The notes beneath the pieces were generated by a model, which saw only the letters and a list, made by a program, of their open reading frames with translations, was not told the origin of the DNA and ran no database searches. This document shows positions 17,710 to 25,195 of a stretch of DNA of 64,000 nucleotides, in pieces. This stretch comes from Candidatus Hadersleviella danica (GTDB lineage Bacteria > Chloroflexota > Anaerolineae > Promineifilales > Promineifilaceae). The stretch is from assembly GCA_016711405.1 (NCBI GenBank), contig JADJSZ010000004.1, positions 124,001-188,000 of the forward strand, written 5' to 3'. Position 1 is the stretch's first letter, and each line of letters opens with the position of its first letter. A program made the translations under genes and the position numbers.

Positions 17710-18504
17710 TTACTCGCTTTCTAAAACAATAATCCGCTCAATTTTATCCCCTTCAGCGGGGTCAGTCTCGGGGTTGCGGCGGCGGATGGCATCTAACACT
17801 TCATCCCCTTCAACCACCTCCCCAAAAATGGTGTGAAGGCCGTTTAAGTGTTCGGCGGGGGCAAACGTGATAAAGAACTGACTGCCGTTGGTGGCGGGGC
17901 CAGAGTTGGCCATCGCCAACAAGCCGCGCCGATTAAACGTCAGTTCGGGCACAAATTCGTCGGCAAACGAATAGCCGGGGCCGCCCATGCCTGTGCCGCT
18001 CGGGTCGCCGCCCTGTGCCATAAAACCATCCAACACGCGGTGGAAGCTCGTGCCATCATAATACCCATCAAGAGCCAACGCGACGAAATTGTTCACCGTC
18101 ACAGGCGCTTGGTCGGCGTACAAATGGACGCGCATATTCCCTTTTTCGGTTTGGATAATCACTTCGTATTGCCGCTCTGGGTCAATAATTTGGACGGGTT
18201 GAGCAGTATAGTAACCAATGCGCTCAACAGGCTCCACCTGCGCCAGCACCCCCGACCCTTGGAGGGTGGTCCAATTGCTGGCTCGCTCGAGTTGCGACAC
18301 GGCCGCTTCGGCCCCCGCCTCGCTGGCCGCTTCCTCTGCCACAGGCCAATTGCGCACAAAGAGGAAGAGCAGAACCACGAAGATAAGAACCACGGCCACC
18401 AGAACCGCTGTGCGGGTTAGAGCCGCCCGCTGAGCAACCGACTGCCGCCCTTGGGCAACAGCCGCTTGTCGTTGAGAAAAACCACCTTTTTTTTGTTTCG
18501 TCAT
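17710..18504 (-). CDS. Membrane-anchored cyclophilin PPIase
   Basis: The 264-residue protein has a basic N-terminus (KQKKGGFSQRQ), one transmembrane helix (TAVLVAVVLIFVVLLFLFV), a linker, and a cyclophilin domain outside the membrane. Domain motifs are TEKGNMRVHLYADQAPVTV, FHRVLDGFMAQGGDPSGTG and NGSQFFITFAP. I prefer the ATG at 18504 (TKQKK start), because GAGG lies a few bases upstream. An alternative in-frame ATG at 18519 adds five residues. Its likely work is folding of exported or surface proteins. Confidence 0.9.
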   Translation of the reverse strand: MTKQKKGGFSQRQAAVAQGRQSVAQRAALTRTAVLVAVVLIFVVLLFLFVRNWPVAEEAASEAGAEAAVSQLERASNWTTLQGSGVLAQVEPVERIGYYTAQPVQIIDPERQYEVIIQTEKGNMRVHLYADQAPVTVNNFVALALDGYYDGTSFHRVLDGFMAQGGDPSGTGMGGPGYSFADEFVPELTFNRRGLLAMANSGPATNGSQFFITFAPAEHLNGLHTIFGEVVEGDEVLDAIRRRNPETDPAEGDKIERIIVLESE

Positions 18505-18534
18505 AAAAACCTCAGACAATTTTGGATTTTGGAT

Positions 18535-18602
18535 TTTTTGATTGCGGAATGCGGAATTGATAGCTGACCGACTGAAAGACTGAGAGACTAAAAGACTTTC
18601 AA
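18535..18602. repeat. Heptamer arrays (ATTGCGG and GACTGAG families)
   Basis: GATTGCGGAATGCGGAATTG is followed by GACCGACTGAAAGACTGAGA-like units between the amidase end and the cyclophilin start. Confidence 0.65.
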
Positions 18603-18603
18603 C

Positions 18604-19877
18604 TCACCACTCCACACCAAATTGTAACAGTGCCTCATCGCTTCCGTAACGGCCGATGAATTGGGTGGCGAGGGGCAGGCCGTTGGCGGCCGTGCCTGTG
18701 GGAATGTTCAGGGCGGGCAGGCCACTTTGCGTCCACGGCAAATTCATCACAGGGTTGCCTGTGCTGGCCAACCCGTGCGGGGCGGGGCCGGGCGCGGCTG
18801 GGGCCACCCAAAAATCGAGGCCGTATTCGTCCATCAACGCCTCTAGCTCCGCCCGCAGTTGGGTGCGGTGTTCGGGGTGCAGGGTAGATGGGTCAACAGC
18901 ACGGCCGCGCTCTATCAATTCGCGGGTTTTGGGATGGTAGAGGTGGCCATAAACGGGGAACCACTCGGCGTGGACGGCCGCTGTTTCGGCCGCCATCAAG
19001 GCTTGGTGGCGGTCATAAATCTCGGCAAAATCCCCCATTGCCGCCACCCGCTTGATGGTGTGCCCCTTGGCCGCCAACTGCTCACAAACCGCCTCAAAAT
19101 GCGCCAACCCCTCTGGTTCGGCGTGGGCGAGGTAAGGGCCATCAGGAATGCCGAATGTGGAATGCGAATTGCGGATTAGTGATTGTTCCGCATTCCGCAT
19201 TCCCCAATCCGCAATCATCACTTGGGCAACTTCCGCTAGCCCCGCTACGCTGGAGCTGAACAGGCCGACATGGTCGTAGCTGGGGGCAAGGGGGATGACC
19301 CCGGTCGTGCTGATACGGCCGTAGCTGGGCTTGTAGCCCACCGCCCCGCAATAGGCGGCGGGGCGGTTGATGGAGCCAATCGTTTGGGTTTCCAGAGTGA
19401 TCGGGGCTCAGCCTGCGCCGACAGACGCGGCCGAGCCACTGCTGGAGCCGCCGGGGGTGTGGGCGGGATTGTGTGGGTTGCGGGTCGGGCCGGGGCCAAA
19501 GTAGGCAAACTCGGTCGTGACTGTTTTGCCTAAAATTAAGGCTCCCGCACGGCGCAAGCGGCTGACGCTTTCCGCTTCGGCTCCTGCCAACACATCGGGG
19601 GGCAACTGGCTCCCCGCATGGGTGGGGAAGCCATCCACATGGAAGATGTCTTTGACCCCCACGGGGAGGCCGAAGAGGGGCGGCCGTGTGGCGGGGTCGG
19701 GGTATTGAGCCAGCAAGGCTTTGGCTTGGCGGACGAGGCGGGGGAAACGGCCGTCTTCAGTCACAAAAGCCAACACCTCGGGTTCCCGTTGGGCAAATCG
19801 CGCCTCGAGTTCGGCTAAATAATCCAACAAATCCCGCTCGCCAGAGCGCAAGTCAGCAATCAATTGAGAAGGGTCAT
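18604..19877 (-). CDS. Amidase-signature family hydrolase, disrupted
   Basis: The product is an amidase-signature hydrolase: catalytic Lys in LPVGVKDIFHVDG, and the Ser-cisSer-Ser region GGSSSGSAASVGAG. Then ETQTIGSINRPAAYCGAVGY leads into the C-terminal half ending at 18604. Two lesions are present. The ATG at 19877 reads MTLLN and hits a stop, and one extra T near 19863 would join it to LIADLRSGERDLLDYLAE. A TGA at 19408-19410 interrupts just after the serine motif, in the same frame. The ATG overlaps the stop of the 2Fe-2S gene as ATGA, implying translational coupling. A heptamer hairpin (19144-19218) is read in frame as IADWGMRNAEQSLIRNSHST. The substrate amide is unknown. Confidence 0.8.
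19144..19218. repeat. Inverted heptamer repeat inside the amidase gene
   Basis: AGGAATG, CCGAATG, TGGAATG, CGAATTG and CGGATTA units on one side face CCGCATT, CCGCATT, CCCCAAT and CCGCAAT on the other. This is the same family as the intergenic arrays at 2520, 8630 and 17665. It adds about 25 residues between AEVAQVM and DGPYLAHAEPEG without breaking the frame. Confidence 0.8.
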
Positions 19878-20404
19878 GGGGGGGAGGGGTAAAAAGTAAA
19901 AAGTGAGAAGTAAAGGGGTATCAGTGGCCCTCTATCTCTATCTCTCTTCTCTATCTTGCTCATTGATTGCACCGCTTGGACAATGTGCTGGTAGCCCGTG
20001 CAACGGCAGAGATTGCCCGACAGGGCATAGCGGATTTCAGCTTCGGTGGGGTTTGGGTTCTGCTCCACAAACGGCTTCAACGTCATCAGGAAGCCGGGGG
20101 TGCAGTAGCCGCATTGCAAGGCGTGCGCCTCGTGGAAGGCGCGTTGGAGGGGGTGCATGTTCTCGGGCGTGCCCAGCCCTTCCACAGTTAGCAAATCGTG
20201 GCCGTGGGCTTGCACGGCCAGCATCAGACAGGCGCGAATCGGTTGGCCATCGAACAAAATGGTGCAAGCCCCGCACACGCCATGCTCACAACCGACGTGG
20301 GTTCCCGTCAGCCCAATTTCGTGGCGGATAAAATCGGTCAGCAGGAGGCGGGGTTCGACTTCGCGCTGGTAGGTTTGGCCGTTGATGGTGAGAGAGATGA
20401 ACAT
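19874..20404 (-). CDS. 2Fe-2S subunit, xanthine dehydrogenase/CO dehydrogenase (CoxS-like) family
   Basis: The protein carries two [2Fe-2S] clusters that pass electrons from a molybdenum centre to FAD. The plant-type site is GCEHGVCGACT with a later Cys at RACLMLAV. The second site is QCGYCTPGFLMTLKPF and LCRCTGYQHIVQAV. The family normally ends here, near residue 150. This gene runs on for about 27 residues (KIEKRDRDRGPLIPLYFS and beyond), which are translated intergenic repeats (GAGATAG and AGTAAAA families). I start at the ATG at 20404. It overlaps the amidase by ATGA and follows the FAD subunit. No molybdopterin large subunit is in the window. Confidence 0.9.
   Translation of the reverse strand: MFISLTINGQTYQREVEPRLLLTDFIRHEIGLTGTHVGCEHGVCGACTILFDGQPIRACLMLAVQAHGHDLLTVEGLGTPENMHPLQRAFHEAHALQCGYCTPGFLMTLKPFVEQNPNPTEAEIRYALSGNLCRCTGYQHIVQAVQSMSKIEKRDRDRGPLIPLYFSLFTFYPSPP
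19885..19965. repeat. Heptamer/hexamer arrays overlapping the 2Fe-2S gene 3' end
   Basis: AAAAAGTAAAAAGTGAGAAG and CTCTATCTCTATCTCTCTTC tracts form the last codons of the 2Fe-2S gene. They supply a foreign, basic-then-hydrophobic C-terminal tail. Confidence 0.75.
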
Positions 20405-20460
20405 GATTGCGGATTGGGGAATGCGGATTGCGGATTGGAGACGGCCGCCAATTACCAATT
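20404..20460. repeat. Heptamer array (GATTGCG/GAATGCG family)
   Basis: GATTGCG, GATTGGG, GAATGCG, GATTGCG and GATTGGA units fill the gap between the FAD and 2Fe-2S genes. Confidence 0.7.
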
Positions 20461-21334
20461 ACAAATTAGCAGTTACCCTGCTTGCGGCCGCTTGCAACGC
20501 CCGCTGGGTCAGCACGGCCGCCAGATGGCGTTTGTAATCGGCCGAGGCGTGAATGTCGCCCACGGGGTCAATTTCTTGTTGGGCGGTGTGGGCGGCGGCG
20601 GCCATGCTGGCGGCCGTAATGGGTTGCCCAACGAGTAGTTCGGCCGCACGGGGGGCATTCAGGGGGATGGCTCCCGCATTCAGGTAGACCAATTGCGCGG
20701 AACGGCAAATCTGTTGCGCGTCTAGCTCCACCCATGCGGCCACCCCTGCCAACGCATAATCCCCGTGCCGCCGTGCCATCTCCACAAAAGCGTAACCCCT
20801 GTTGGGCTGGGCGATGGGCAGTTCAACGGCCGTCAGCAACTCGTCTTCGGCCAGTGCCGTCTCGAACAAACCCGTAAAAAAGTCGCTGGCCGATACCCAA
20901 CGCTGGCCGCGCTGGCTTTGGAGGAGGAAACGGCCGCCCAAAGCCACGGCCAAGACGGGCAACTCGGCCGCTGGGTCGGCGTGGGCAAGGCTCCCGCCGA
21001 TAGTGCCTCGGTTGCGGATTTGGGGGTGCGCCACATGGGGCATCGCTTCATGCACCAGTGGGGCGTGTTGGGCAATGAGTGGGTGGTGTTCGATTTGGGT
21101 GTGGCGGGTGAGGGCGCCGATTTGGAGGCGGCCGTTTTGCTCCCGCACATACGCCAATTCCCCCAACCGATTGACATCAATCAAAAAGGTGGGCTGAGCC
21201 AGCCGAAAGTTCATCACAGGGATGAGGCTCTGCCCACCCGCCAGCACTTTGCTATCCCCGCCCTGTTGGTGCAACAAGGCGAGTGCTTCGGCCAAGGTTT
21301 CGGGGGCGGCGTACTCAAAGGGGGCGGGTTTCAT
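20459..21334 (-). CDS. FAD-binding subunit, xanthine dehydrogenase/CO dehydrogenase (CoxM-like) family
   Basis: The 291-residue flavoprotein is the medium subunit of molybdenum hydroxylases. FAD-binding motifs are KVLAGGQSLIPVMNFRLAQP near residue 30 and IRNRGTIGGSLAHADPAAE around 110. ALAEDELLTAVELP is a further family motif. It begins the unit FAD subunit - 2Fe-2S subunit - amidase on the minus strand. The start context is CTCCCATG with no Shine-Dalgarno. Without the large subunit the substrate (CO, purine, nicotinate or another heterocycle) cannot be named. The amidase may act on an amide product or substrate of the same pathway, which is inference. Confidence 0.9.
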   Translation of the reverse strand: MKPAPFEYAAPETLAEALALLHQQGGDSKVLAGGQSLIPVMNFRLAQPTFLIDVNRLGELAYVREQNGRLQIGALTRHTQIEHHPLIAQHAPLVHEAMPHVAHPQIRNRGTIGGSLAHADPAAELPVLAVALGGRFLLQSQRGQRWVSASDFFTGLFETALAEDELLTAVELPIAQPNRGYAFVEMARRHGDYALAGVAAWVELDAQQICRSAQLVYLNAGAIPLNAPRAAELLVGQPITAASMAAAAHTAQQEIDPVGDIHASADYKRHLAAVLTQRALQAAASRVTANL

Positions 21335-21691
21335 GGGAGATTGCGGAATGCGGAATGGGGATTGCGGATTGAAGCTAACTAGCTAACAAGCCCAAATTAT
21401 TGCCTTATCGGGTTGTTTGGTCAACTGGGGGCAAATAAAAACGGCCGTGGGGCATCGATTGACGTGGGCTATTGGTTTGACTGACCAAACTTATTGAACC
21501 GCGAAGAGCGCGGAGAACGCAGAGGGAATTCTAGAAGCAACTCCGCGCCCTCTGCGCTCTCCGCGGTTAGAAAAAAGACGAGTATAACCACCCCAGCGAA
21601 TTTCCCCTCTTGGGGGCGGCGAAGTGCTATAATTCTCGCCAAAAATAAGAAGTACGTTTAACCTCCAGCCATCACATCCACAGTCAAAACC
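21335..21691. repeat. Intergenic repeats between divergent genes
   Basis: A GATTGCG/GAATGCG tract (21340-21372) is followed at 21497-21570 by an inverted repeat with arms AACCGCGAAGAGCGCGGAG... and ...GCGCTCTCCGCGGTT. This is the hairpin form of the element at 7222 and 12716. No gene is visible. Promoters for both divergent genes must lie here but none stands out. Confidence 0.65.
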
Positions 21692-23224
21692 ATGTCATTT
21701 TTAGACACGCTTATCCAGCACAGCACCCAGCAACCGCAAAAATTGGCGCTCGATTTTTTGGGCGAATCGGCCGAGACCAACCAAGCCATCACCTATGGCG
21801 AGTTGGAAACGGCCGTGCAACGCACCATGCAATTCCTCCTCGCCCACGGTGTCCAGCCGGGCGACCGCATCGGCTTGCAACTGCCCAAATGCCTGCCTTT
21901 CATCTACCTCCACCTTGCGACAATGCGTTTGGGGGCGATTAGCTTGCCGCTCAACCCCGCCTACCCCTTGCGCGAATTGGCCTACTTTTTGGGCGATGCC
22001 GAAGCGAGTTTGTTCTTCGCCTCAGCCGAACATCAGCGCGAAATCGAAACCCTGCACCCCGAACTGCCCAACTTGCGTCACATCTTCTATTTAGATGCCC
22101 ACCACCCCAGCCAATTTGCAGAACTGATTGGAGAATCTGCCCCCGCCATCTTGCCCGCTCCCCCCACCGACACCGACCAGACGGCCATGATGGTCTACAC
22201 CAGTGGCACGACGGGACGGCCGAAAGGAGCCGAAATCACCCACGGCAACCTCACTGCCCAAATTGAGGCGTTGCACGAAGCGTGGGGCTGGCGCGAGGAT
22301 GATGTGTTGCTCCACGTTTTGCCCCTTTTCCATGTGCATGGGCTGACAGTGGCGTTGCATGGAGCCTTAAATGCGGGGGCCACGGCCGTGCTCCTGCCCA
22401 AATTCCACCCCGAAGAGACGCTGGAATTGCTGGAAAAATACCCCTGCACCCTGTTTATGGCCGTGCCCACCATTCACCGCAAACTGCTGGAAATAAGCCA
22501 CGCCGCCAACTACGATTTAAGCCACCTGCGCCTCATCACCTCTGGTTCCGACCGCCTGCCCGATGATGTGTTTATCGGCTTTGAGCGCACCTTTGGCCAC
22601 ACCCTCCTCGAGCGTTACGGCATGTCGGAAACGGGTATGAACCTCTCCAACCCGCTCCACGGCGAACGGCGCATGGGGTCGGTGGGCCTGCCCCTGCCGG
22701 GGGTGGAGGTGCGCGTGGTGAACCCCGAAACGGAACACCCTCTGCCCGACAACGAAATTGGCGAGGTGCAAATTCGCGGCGCACATGTGTGCAAAGGGTA
22801 TTGGCGGCAACCCGAGAAAACGGCTTCGGCCTTCACGGCCGAGGGCTGGCTCCGCACAGGCGATTTGGGTCTACGCGAAAGCGATGGCTATTACACGCTC
22901 AAGGGGCGCTCCAAAGATTTGATTATTAGCGGTGGCTACAACATCTATCCGCCAGAGGTGGAGTTGGTGTTGGCCGAACACCCCAGCGTCTTCGCCAGCG
23001 CGGTCATTGGTTGCCCCGATGCGACATGGGGGGAGCGGGTTACGGCCGTGATTATTCTGCGCGAGGGGTACAGTTCCACGGCCGAAGACATCATTGAGCA
23101 TTGTCGCGCCGCCCTTGCCAGCTACAAAGTTCCCCGCCAAGTCATTTTTGTGCCCGAATTCCCGCTCAACGTGCTGGGCAAAGTCCAAAAAGTGGTTCTG
23201 CGACAACAAGTCTGCCATTCGTAG
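21692..23224 (+). CDS. Acyl-CoA synthetase, malonyl-CoA synthetase (MatB)-like
   Basis: The 510-residue ANL-superfamily ligase forms an acyl-CoA through an acyl-adenylate. The P-loop-like A3 motif is MMVYTSGTTGRPKGAE. A5 is ERYGMSETGMNLSNPLHG, followed by ERRMGSVGLPLPGVEVRV, which closely follows MatB/ACSF3 enzymes. A7 is WLRTGDLGLRESDGYY, A8 is GRSKDLIISGGYNIYPPEVE, and the C-terminal Lys lies in LNVLGKVQKVVL. Malonate or methylmalonate is the likely acid. Medium-chain acids are an alternative. The stop is 25 bases before a toxin-antitoxin-like pair that looks unrelated. Confidence 0.85.
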   Translation: MSFLDTLIQHSTQQPQKLALDFLGESAETNQAITYGELETAVQRTMQFLLAHGVQPGDRIGLQLPKCLPFIYLHLATMRLGAISLPLNPAYPLRELAYFLGDAEASLFFASAEHQREIETLHPELPNLRHIFYLDAHHPSQFAELIGESAPAILPAPPTDTDQTAMMVYTSGTTGRPKGAEITHGNLTAQIEALHEAWGWREDDVLLHVLPLFHVHGLTVALHGALNAGATAVLLPKFHPEETLELLEKYPCTLFMAVPTIHRKLLEISHAANYDLSHLRLITSGSDRLPDDVFIGFERTFGHTLLERYGMSETGMNLSNPLHGERRMGSVGLPLPGVEVRVVNPETEHPLPDNEIGEVQIRGAHVCKGYWRQPEKTASAFTAEGWLRTGDLGLRESDGYYTLKGRSKDLIISGGYNIYPPEVELVLAEHPSVFASAVIGCPDATWGERVTAVIILREGYSSTAEDIIEHCRAALASYKVPRQVIFVPEFPLNVLGKVQKVVLRQQVCHS

Positions 23225-23248
23225 GTCTGGAGCCAAGAGAGAAACAAA

Positions 23249-23500
23249 ATGAATATGGTTCAATTTTCTATCGAAATACCTCAAACGGCGTTTTCCGCTT
23301 TGCGTGAAGACCCTCAAACGTTTATGGCGGAAATGCGTTTGGCGGCGGCCGTTAAATGGTATGAAATGGGGCGAATTTCACAAGAAAAAGCGGCCGAAAT
23401 AGCTGGTATCTCAAGAGTACAGTTTATTGCTACTCTGGCTCGCTTCCAAGTGTCACCCTTTCAATACACCGCTGAAGAAATCATTGCTGAATCACAATGA
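23249..23500 (+). CDS. UPF0175-family small protein (likely antitoxin)
   Basis: The 83-residue protein matches UPF0175. It has an N-terminal strand (VQFSIEIPQTAFSAL), then EMRLAAAVKWYEMGRISQ and EKAAEIAGISRVQFI, a short helix-turn-helix-like part. UPF0175 proteins commonly sit before DUF3368 PIN-like toxins, and this one overlaps the next gene by ATGA (23497-23500). It would bind the toxin and perhaps its own promoter. A purine-rich stretch (CAAGAGAGAAAC) lies before the ATG. Confidence 0.8.
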   Translation: MNMVQFSIEIPQTAFSALREDPQTFMAEMRLAAAVKWYEMGRISQEKAAEIAGISRVQFIATLARFQVSPFQYTAEEIIAESQ

Positions 23501-23951
23501 ATGAGAAATGGGTTGTTAATAGTTCGCCGCTTATCTTGCTGGCGAAAATCGGCCGTTTGGATTTGCTCACAGAGCAAGCCGACACCTTGGTCGTTCCCCA
23601 GTCCGTCGCTCAAGAAATTTTGGCTGGCCCAAGCAAGGATCCCTCACGGATTTTTTTGCAAAAAGAGACCATCCCCATCATTGCCATACCATCCCTGCCA
23701 GAACTATTGAGTTGGGATTTAGGGCTGGGATCTGCCCGGGGGTGGCCAGCAATTTGGATGACGGCGCGGCGCGAAAATGTGCCCAAATCTTTGCCATTCC
23801 AACAAAAGGAACTCTGGCCGTGGTTATCCGCGCCAAACGATATGGGTTTATTTCTTCGGCCGCCGACATTCTCCGCCAACTAAAATCTCATGGGTTTCGG
23901 ATAGATGAGCATTTCTGGCAAATTCTGCCCACTGTTGGTGAAAATTGGTGA
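23497..23951 (+). pseudogene. DUF3368 PIN-like toxin, frameshifted and internally shortened
   Basis: The first frame gives VVNSSPLILLAKIGRLDLL, with the Asp-poor N-terminal motif of DUF3368. It continues to PELLSWDLGLGSARG. The family then resumes in another frame as VASNLDDGAARKCAQIFAIP, TKGTLAVVIRAKRYGFI and GFRIDEHFWQIL. One missing G at 23738-23742 joins the frames. Even then roughly ten residues between WDLGLG and LDD appear to be lost, and they include the usual conserved Glu. So a true loss of function is plausible, unlike most frame breaks here. It would be a ribonuclease toxin when intact. Confidence 0.7.
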
Positions 23952-24054
23952 CAAATGTCAGCCAAAATCGCCATGCGGACTAATTTGCAAACTGTTATAA
24001 TTCCCATGGGAATCCCCCCTTCTTAACAGCAAAGATAGAGATAGTTTCGCGTGC

Positions 24055-24135
24055 ATTCGTGCGTAACTAGTAAGTCGTAAATAGTGAACGACTACCACTA
24101 ACCACTAACCACTAACCACTCTCTATCTTCCCACC
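24055..24135. repeat. Heptamer array (CACTAAC family)
   Basis: GTAACTAGTAAGTCGTAAATAG on the left faces CCACTAACCACTAACCACTA on the right, an inverted heptamer pair. It ends about 30 bases before mdh. Confidence 0.65.
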
Positions 24136-24160
24136 CACACGAAAGAGGTACACAAATATT

Positions 24161-25111
24161 ATGGCTCGTAACAAAATTGCATTCTATGGCGCTGGCAATG
24201 TCGGCGCGACCACCGCACACTGGCTGGCCGAAAAAGGGATTGGCGACTGCGTCCTGTTCGACATTTTTGGCCAAGTGGCCAGCGGCAAAGCGTTGGATTT
24301 ATACGAATCCGCGCCCGCCATCGGCTTCAACAGCATGATTACTGGGTCGAATGACCCCGCCATCATTTCGGGGGCCGATGTCGTCGTCGTCACGGCCGGC
24401 ATTCCCCGCAAAAAAGACCCAGTCACTGGCAAATTCCCCAGCCGCGACGAATTGGTCAAAATCAACCAAGACGTGATTACCGATGTGGCGCGTAACATCA
24501 AACAATACGCCCCCGATAGCATCGTCGTCCTCGTCACCAACCCCTTGGATGCCATGTGCCATGTCATGTTTGAAGAGACAGGCTTCCCCCGCGAGCGCAT
24601 CATCGGCCAAGCCGGCGCACTGGACACCGCCCGCTACAAGGCCTTCATCGCCCAAGAGTTGGGCGTGAGTGTGCAAGATGTGCATGGGTTGGTGTTGGGC
24701 GGCCACGGCGACACGATGGTTCCCCTACCCCGTCACACCTCCGTCGCTGGCATCCCCGTCACCGAACTAATCAGCAAAGAGCGGTTGGATGAGATTATCA
24801 ACCGCACCGCCAATGGCGGCGGCGAAATCGTCGGCTTGCTGGGCTACAGCGCCTATTATGCCCCCGCCGCTGGCACGGCCATCATGGTCGAATCCATCCT
24901 CATGGACCAAAAGCGTGTCATTCCAAGTGCCGTTTACACCCAAGGGGAATATGGCTACAGCGATTTGTTCCTCGGCTTGCCCTGTGTCCTCGGCCGTGGG
25001 GGCGTAGAGCGCATCTTGGATATGGAACTCAACGCCGAAGAACGTGCCAAGCTCGATTACTCGGCCGAAGCCGTCCGCGCCGTCGTGGATGTGCTAGGCT
25101 ACAAGAAGTAG
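24161..25111 (+). CDS. mdh: Malate dehydrogenase
   Basis: The 316-residue NAD-dependent enzyme interconverts malate and oxaloacetate in the TCA cycle. The NAD site is IAFYGAGNVGATTAHWLAEK, the NAD-specificity acid is in CVLFDIFGQ, and substrate arginines lie in AGIPRKKDPVTG and RDEL. The catalytic His lies in LVLGGHGDTMVPLPRHTSVA. The length and GGHGDTMVP motif fit the LDH-like MDH group common in Chloroflexota. It has a real ribosome site (AGAGG), unlike many neighbours. A strong terminator follows at 25135. Confidence 0.95.
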   Translation: MARNKIAFYGAGNVGATTAHWLAEKGIGDCVLFDIFGQVASGKALDLYESAPAIGFNSMITGSNDPAIISGADVVVVTAGIPRKKDPVTGKFPSRDELVKINQDVITDVARNIKQYAPDSIVVLVTNPLDAMCHVMFEETGFPRERIIGQAGALDTARYKAFIAQELGVSVQDVHGLVLGGHGDTMVPLPRHTSVAGIPVTELISKERLDEIINRTANGGGEIVGLLGYSAYYAPAAGTAIMVESILMDQKRVIPSAVYTQGEYGYSDLFLGLPCVLGRGGVERILDMELNAEERAKLDYSAEAVRAVVDVLGYKK

Positions 25112-25134
25112 AGAGAAGAGCGCAACGAGAAGAG

Positions 25135-25165
25135 AAACGGCCGCAGAAACCCTGCGGCCGTTTTT
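25135..25165 (+). terminator. Rho-independent terminator of mdh
   Basis: A perfect 12-bp stem AAACGGCCGCAG / CTGCGGCCGTTT with a five-base loop ends in TTTTT. The stem is built around the CGGCCG palindrome. Confidence 0.9.
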
Positions 25166-25195
25166 ATCTCCCTACCCCGTTGCAGAATCCCCGCC

